Shown here one piece after another: positions 6,826-9,716 of a stretch of DNA of 9,716 bases. Source of the DNA: an uncultured Pelagibacteraceae bacterium (GTDB lineage Bacteria; Pseudomonadota; Alphaproteobacteria; Pelagibacterales; Pelagibacteraceae). The DNA lies in assembly GCA_902608305.1 (NCBI GenBank), contig CACLNK010000037.1, positions 1 to 9,716 of the forward strand, read 5' to 3'. The translations under genes and the position numbers were made by a program. Under the pieces are notes generated by a model that was given only the letters and a program-made list of their open reading frames with translations, was not told the DNA's origin and ran no database searches. The number at the start of each line of letters is the position of its first letter. Position 1 is the first letter of the stretch.

Positions 6826-7449
6826 ATGAAAATAGATAAAATAAACATTGATGGTAAAAAAAATTCTATAGAAGTTATAGATAAAATTTTTGCAGGTAAA
6901 ATAAATAAAAAATTAGTTGCTAATATACTTTATAAAACCAATGCTAATTACAAAGGAAGAAAAGCTAAAACTAAACAAAAAAATGAAATAATAGGATCTA
7001 CTTCAAAGATATACGCACAAAAAGGTACTGGTAATGCAAGACACGCTAGCAGAAAAGCTCCAATTTTTGTTGGAGGTGGTGTAGCACATGGCCCAAAAGG
7101 TCAGTCTAATTATAAAAAAAGAAAACTTAATAAGAATGAAAAAAAATTAGGCATAGTTTCTCTTATAAGTGAAAAAAACAAACGTAATGATTTAGTTGTC
7201 TTTAGTGATTTTATAAATGAAATTAAAAAAACAAAAGAAATGAATATATTTTTAAATAAATTTGCATCAACAAATGCATTGATAATCCTAGATAAGCTAT
7301 CAAAAGATAAAATTTATAGATCAACAAAAAATATTCCCAATGTAAAAGTTACCGACATTAATCATTTTAGTGCTTTTGATATTGTTAAGTTTAAGAAAAT
7401 AGTTTTTACAGAAAGTTCAATCAAGGAATTAGAAAAGAAATATTTATAA
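6826..7449 (+). CDS. rplD: 50S ribosomal protein L4
   Basis: L4 binds 23S rRNA domain I early in assembly and sends a loop into the wall of the exit tunnel. The 207-residue protein matches the usual length. The tunnel-loop segment is clear at residues 65-91: QKGTGNARHASRKAPIFVGG followed by GVAHGPK. The rest is much less conserved and very rich in lysine and asparagine, as expected from the base composition. In E. coli L4 doubles as repressor of the S10 operon, acting on the leader before rpsJ; with no leader there, that activity is either lost or moved to another site. The ATG at 6826 follows the TAA TAA end of rplC with no Shine-Dalgarno sequence. rplW starts 1 nt after its stop. Confidence 0.97.
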   Translation: MKIDKINIDGKKNSIEVIDKIFAGKINKKLVANILYKTNANYKGRKAKTKQKNEIIGSTSKIYAQKGTGNARHASRKAPIFVGGGVAHGPKGQSNYKKRKLNKNEKKLGIVSLISEKNKRNDLVVFSDFINEIKKTKEMNIFLNKFASTNALIILDKLSKDKIYRSTKNIPNVKVTDINHFSAFDIVKFKKIVFTESSIKELEKKYL

Positions 7450-7450
7450 A

Positions 7451-7744
7451 ATGAAAAAGATACACTTATACGATACTATTATATCTCCAATTGTTACTGA
7501 AAAATCAACCAATCTATCAGAACAAAATAAAATTGTTTTTAAGGTTTCAAATAAATTGAACAAAATAATTTTAAAAAAAAATATAGAAAAAATATTTAAG
7601 GTCAATGTTATTAAAGTGAATATTATAAATAAACAATCTAGAAAAAAAATTACAAGAGGAAAAAAGGTTAAAATCCAAGGCTATAAAAAAGCGATAATAA
7701 CTTTAAAAAAAGGTCAAAGTATTGATCTAACTACCGGTATTTAA
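7451..7744 (+). CDS. rplW: 50S ribosomal protein L23
   Basis: L23 lies at the rim of the polypeptide exit tunnel and is the docking point for trigger factor and signal recognition particle. The 97-residue product has the family signature near its start, YDTIISPIVTEKS, then a KIVFKVSNKLNK strand, the FKVNVIKVNIIN segment and the basic loop GKKVKIQGYKKAIITLKKG. The length is normal. Lysine and isoleucine dominate the variable positions. It is placed, as usual, between rplD and rplB; it begins 1 nt after the former and ends 4 nt before the latter. An A9 run lies at 7573-7581. No ribosome-binding sequence is visible before the ATG. Confidence 0.97.
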   Translation: MKKIHLYDTIISPIVTEKSTNLSEQNKIVFKVSNKLNKIILKKNIEKIFKVNVIKVNIINKQSRKKITRGKKVKIQGYKKAIITLKKGQSIDLTTGI

Positions 7745-7748
7745 AACA

Positions 7749-8582
7749 ATGTCTTTAAAAACTTTTAAACCATATACTAAATCGTCAAGAGGAACCGTCT
7801 TAGTTGAAAAAAATAATTTGTGGAAAGGTAAATCATTTAAACAACTTACAAGTCCTAAGCGTGCATCAAAAGGTAGAAATAATTATGGTAGAATTACATC
7901 AAGAAATACAGGTGGTGGACATAAACAAAAATATAGACAAGTTGATTTCTACAGAAAAAAATTCAATATAAATGCCAAAGTAGAACGTTTTGAATATGAT
8001 CCAAATAGAACTTGCAACATAATGCTTGTTAAATTTGATGATGGTGAGAAATTTTATTATCTTGCGCCACAAAAAATTAATGTTGGAGATACTATTCAAA
8101 ATGGATCAAAAAAAGAAATCAAAATCGGCAATTGTATGCCTTTGCAAGATATTCCAGTTGGAACAAATATTCACAATGTTGAAATACATCCTGGTGGTGG
8201 TGGTAAAATAGCTCGTTCAGCAGGTACTTCAGTTACGCTTACAGGTATAGATGGTAACTATTCTTTAATCAAAATGGTATCAGGAGAAGTAAGAAAAATA
8301 GATTCTAGATCATGTGCAACTATAGGTATTTTATCTAATCCTGACCAAAAAAATATTAAAATAGGCAAAGCAGGTAGGTCTAGATGGCTGGGAATAAGAC
8401 CTCATACAAGAGGAGTTGTTATGAACCCAGTTGATCACCCTCATGGTGGAGGTGAAGGTAAAAGTGCTGGAGGAAGACACCCAGTATCACCCAAAGGTCA
8501 ATCAGCAAAAGGGTTGAAGACTAGAGATAATAAAAGAACAGACAAATTTATAATTAGAAGAAGAAAAAGAAAAAAAGGTTAA
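7749..8582 (+). CDS. rplB: 50S ribosomal protein L2
   Basis: L2 is the most conserved large-subunit protein. It supports subunit association and the peptidyl-transferase centre. The 277-residue product (E. coli 273) contains the N-terminal RNA-binding block YGRITSRNTGGGHKQKYRQV (46-65), NVEIHPGGGGKIARSAGTS in the middle, and PHTRGVVMNPVDHPHGGGEG ending near 237, which holds the conserved histidines (230 and 232) important for ribosome activity. The tail is strongly basic and ends RRRKRKKG. The ATG at 7749 gives the standard MSLKTFKPYT start. The neighbours rplW and rpsS lie 4 and 3 nt away. Nothing is missing or unusual in the gene. Confidence 0.99.
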   Translation: MSLKTFKPYTKSSRGTVLVEKNNLWKGKSFKQLTSPKRASKGRNNYGRITSRNTGGGHKQKYRQVDFYRKKFNINAKVERFEYDPNRTCNIMLVKFDDGEKFYYLAPQKINVGDTIQNGSKKEIKIGNCMPLQDIPVGTNIHNVEIHPGGGGKIARSAGTSVTLTGIDGNYSLIKMVSGEVRKIDSRSCATIGILSNPDQKNIKIGKAGRSRWLGIRPHTRGVVMNPVDHPHGGGEGKSAGGRHPVSPKGQSAKGLKTRDNKRTDKFIIRRRKRKKG

Positions 8583-8585
8583 TTT

Positions 8586-8888
8586 ATGGCTAGATCTGTA
8601 TGGAAAGGTCCTTTTGTGGATGAAAGTTTAATTAAAAAGATTGAAAAAATTAAAAATCAACCTGTAAAAAAACCTATTAAAACCTGGTCTAGAAAATCGA
8701 CAATTATTCCAGATTTTGTCGGTTTTAGCTTCTTAATTTACAACGGTAAAAAATTTATTCCACTTACAGTATCAGAAGATATGGTTGGACATAAGTTTGG
8801 TGAATTTTCACCCACAAGACAATTTTTTGGACATACTCCAGCTGATAAAAAAGCAAAAGAATCAGAAACACCAGTAGAAAAAAAATAA
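8586..8888 (+). CDS. rpsS: 30S ribosomal protein S19
   Basis: S19 lies in the head of the small subunit, forms a pair with S13 and contacts the A-site tRNA and bridges to the large subunit. The product starts with the canonical MARSVWKGPFVDESLIKK and carries TWSRKSTIIPDFVG (33-46), VSEDMVGHKFGEFSPTRQF (62-80) and GHTPADKK. At 100 residues it exceeds the E. coli protein (92) by a hydrophilic Lys/Glu-rich tail (KAKESETPVEKK). The ATG lies 3 nt after the rplB stop. AAAGG at 8575-8579, inside the last rplB codons, is the closest thing to a ribosome-binding site, about 6 nt from the ATG. Confidence 0.98.
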   Translation: MARSVWKGPFVDESLIKKIEKIKNQPVKKPIKTWSRKSTIIPDFVGFSFLIYNGKKFIPLTVSEDMVGHKFGEFSPTRQFFGHTPADKKAKESETPVEKK

Positions 8889-8891
8889 ATT

Positions 8892-9290
8892 ATGAGTAAA
8901 AAAAAAAACAAAAATGATAATAAAAAGAAAGATGTTAAATCAGTGAATAAAAACGTGAGATCTAGCACTCGTAAATTAAATCCAATCTTAAAAGCCATAG
9001 TAGGAAAAAAAGTTGATATTGCTTTAAGAAATCTTACGTTTTCAGAAAAAAGAATATCCCAAGATATTAAAAAAACTATTTCATCCGCAGTAGCAAACGC
9101 GGAAAATAATTTTCAATATGATATCGATAAATTAATTGTTAAGGAAGCTTATTGTGGAAAACAAATAGTAATGAAAAGATTTAGACCAAGAGCAAAAGGA
9201 CGAGCTGCACCAATAAAAAAACCTTATTCTAATTTAACAATTATATTATCTGAAAATAAAATAATGGAGAAACATGGGACAAAAAGTTAA
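8892..9290 (+). CDS. rplV: 50S ribosomal protein L22 with Lys/Asn-rich N-terminal extension
   Basis: L22 spans the large subunit and its hairpin lines the exit tunnel at the constriction, opposite L4. Recognisable parts are RSSTRKLNPILKAIVGKKVD (23-42), ISSAVANAENN (63-73) and MKRFRPRAKGRA (94-105), which is the hairpin region where macrolide-resistance changes occur in E. coli. The protein is 132 residues against 110 in E. coli. About 15 extra N-terminal residues are nearly all lysine, asparagine and aspartate, and about 10 extra C-terminal residues run over the rpsC start. I chose the ATG at 8892 because it lies 3 nt after rpsS and no later in-frame ATG precedes the conserved core; in-frame GTG codons at 8943 and 8955 are weaker alternatives. 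An A10 run follows the second codon (8898-8907). Confidence 0.95.
   Translation: MSKKKNKNDNKKKDVKSVNKNVRSSTRKLNPILKAIVGKKVDIALRNLTFSEKRISQDIKKTISSAVANAENNFQYDIDKLIVKEAYCGKQIVMKRFRPRAKGRAAPIKKPYSNLTIILSENKIMEKHGTKS
9266..9270 (+). promoter_or_regulatory. Shine-Dalgarno sequence of rpsC
   Basis: GGAGA lies 3 nt upstream of the rpsC ATG (9274), inside the last codons of rplV. The spacing is a little short, but this is the clearest Shine-Dalgarno-like sequence before any start in the window. It supports 9274 as the rpsC start and a 17-nt overlap with rplV. Confidence 0.6.
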
Positions 9291-9716
9291 TCCTGTAGGT
9301 TTGAGATTAGGCATCAATAGGGGGTGGGAATCTGTTTGGTATGCAAAAAAAAAGAATTTTGGAAATTATCTAATAGAAGATTACAAAATTAGAGAATACA
9401 TTAAAAAAAATGTAGTCAATTCTGGTGTTTCTAAAGTAATGATAGAAAGAACCTCAAAAAAATGTTTTGTCACAATATATACATCAAGACCAGGATTTGT
9501 AATTGGAAAAAAAGGTAGTGATATAGAAAAAATTAAAAATAAGTTATCCAAATTAACTGAAAATGAAGTTGCGCTTAACATTAAGGAAGTAAAAAAACCT
9601 GAAACTAATAGTTATTTAGTTGCAGAAAATATAGCTCAACAATTAGTTAAAAGAATATCTTATAGAAGAGCAATGAAACGAGCTATGCAATCAGCTTTAC
9701 GTCTTGGCGCAAAAGG
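9274..9716 (+). CDS. rpsC: 30S ribosomal protein S3 (3'-truncated by window edge)
   Basis: S3 is located at the mRNA entry channel of the small subunit and contributes to the helicase activity of the ribosome. The first 147 residues are present and the frame is open to the right edge. MGQKVNPVGLRLGINRGWES is the canonical N terminus. A type II KH RNA-binding domain follows, with the GxxG loop GKKG at 78-81 within RPGFVIGKKGSDIEKI. The C-terminal domain begins with ISYRRAMKRAMQSALRLGAKG, a strongly conserved S3 segment. The start overlaps the end of rplV by 17 nt in another frame and is preceded by GGAGA, so translation of the two is probably coupled. An A9 run lies at 9345-9353. The usual next genes, rplP and rpmC, would be expected beyond the edge. 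Confidence 0.98.
   Translation, partial: MGQKVNPVGLRLGINRGWESVWYAKKKNFGNYLIEDYKIREYIKKNVVNSGVSKVMIERTSKKCFVTIYTSRPGFVIGKKGSDIEKIKNKLSKLTENEVALNIKEVKKPETNSYLVAENIAQQLVKRISYRRAMKRAMQSALRLGAK

Noticed and set aside
8026..8211. Plus-strand 61-codon open frame inside rplB
   Set aside because: It is an out-of-frame reading of the conserved L2 sequence.
8738..8998. Minus-strand open frame with a strongly hydrophobic Phe/Leu stretch opposite rpsS and rplV
   Set aside because: The Phe/Leu run is the complement of the lysine codons in the S19 tail and L22 extension. No start signal or context supports a small membrane protein.
9320..9328. G-rich patch GGGGGTGGG as a possible quadruplex or recombination site
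   Set aside because: It is explained by the conserved S3 codons for Arg-Gly-Trp-Glu. There are only two G-runs, too few for a quadruplex.

Overview
The window is a dense, entirely plus-strand stretch of transcription and translation genes from a very A+T-rich bacterium. Gene order (rpoC, then rpsL-rpsG-fusA, then rpsJ-rplC-rplD-rplW-rplB-rpsS-rplV-rpsC) is the joined rpoBC / str / S10 arrangement known from Alphaproteobacteria. Heavy use of AGA for arginine, A/T-ending codons, lysine/asparagine-rich tails, spacers of 1-7 nt and overlapping genes suggest a streamlined alphaproteobacterium. A free-living marine Pelagibacterales (SAR11-like) member is my best guess and a Rickettsiales-like lineage the main alternative. 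This assignment rests on gene order, base composition and remembered protein similarity, not on a search.

Layout: 1-2710 is the 3' two thirds of rpoC, which enters from the left edge downstream of the catalytic Asp triad. 2711-2869 is the only real intergenic region. It holds a candidate promoter and a compact, comparatively G+C-rich, foldable segment directly upstream of rpsL. 2870-5793 is the str cluster (S12, S7, EF-G). 5796-9716 is the S10 cluster (S10, L3, L4, L23, L2, S19, L22, S3); rpsC runs off the right edge.

The genes form one probable transcription unit making the RNA polymerase beta' subunit, ribosomal proteins of both subunits and the translocation GTPase. tuf, which commonly sits between fusA and rpsJ, is absent: fusA stops 2 nt before the rpsJ start. 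The rpsL-rpsG and pre-rpsJ regions that in E. coli carry the S7 and L4 feedback sites are also gone. This leaves the rpoC-rpsL spacer as the only visible place for RNA-level control of eleven genes.

The genes themselves are ordinary housekeeping genes. I see no mobile element, CRISPR array, defence system, tRNA or rRNA. The observations most worth checking are the structured rpsL leader, the missing tuf, the near absence of Shine-Dalgarno sequences, and long poly(A) tracts inside essential genes.
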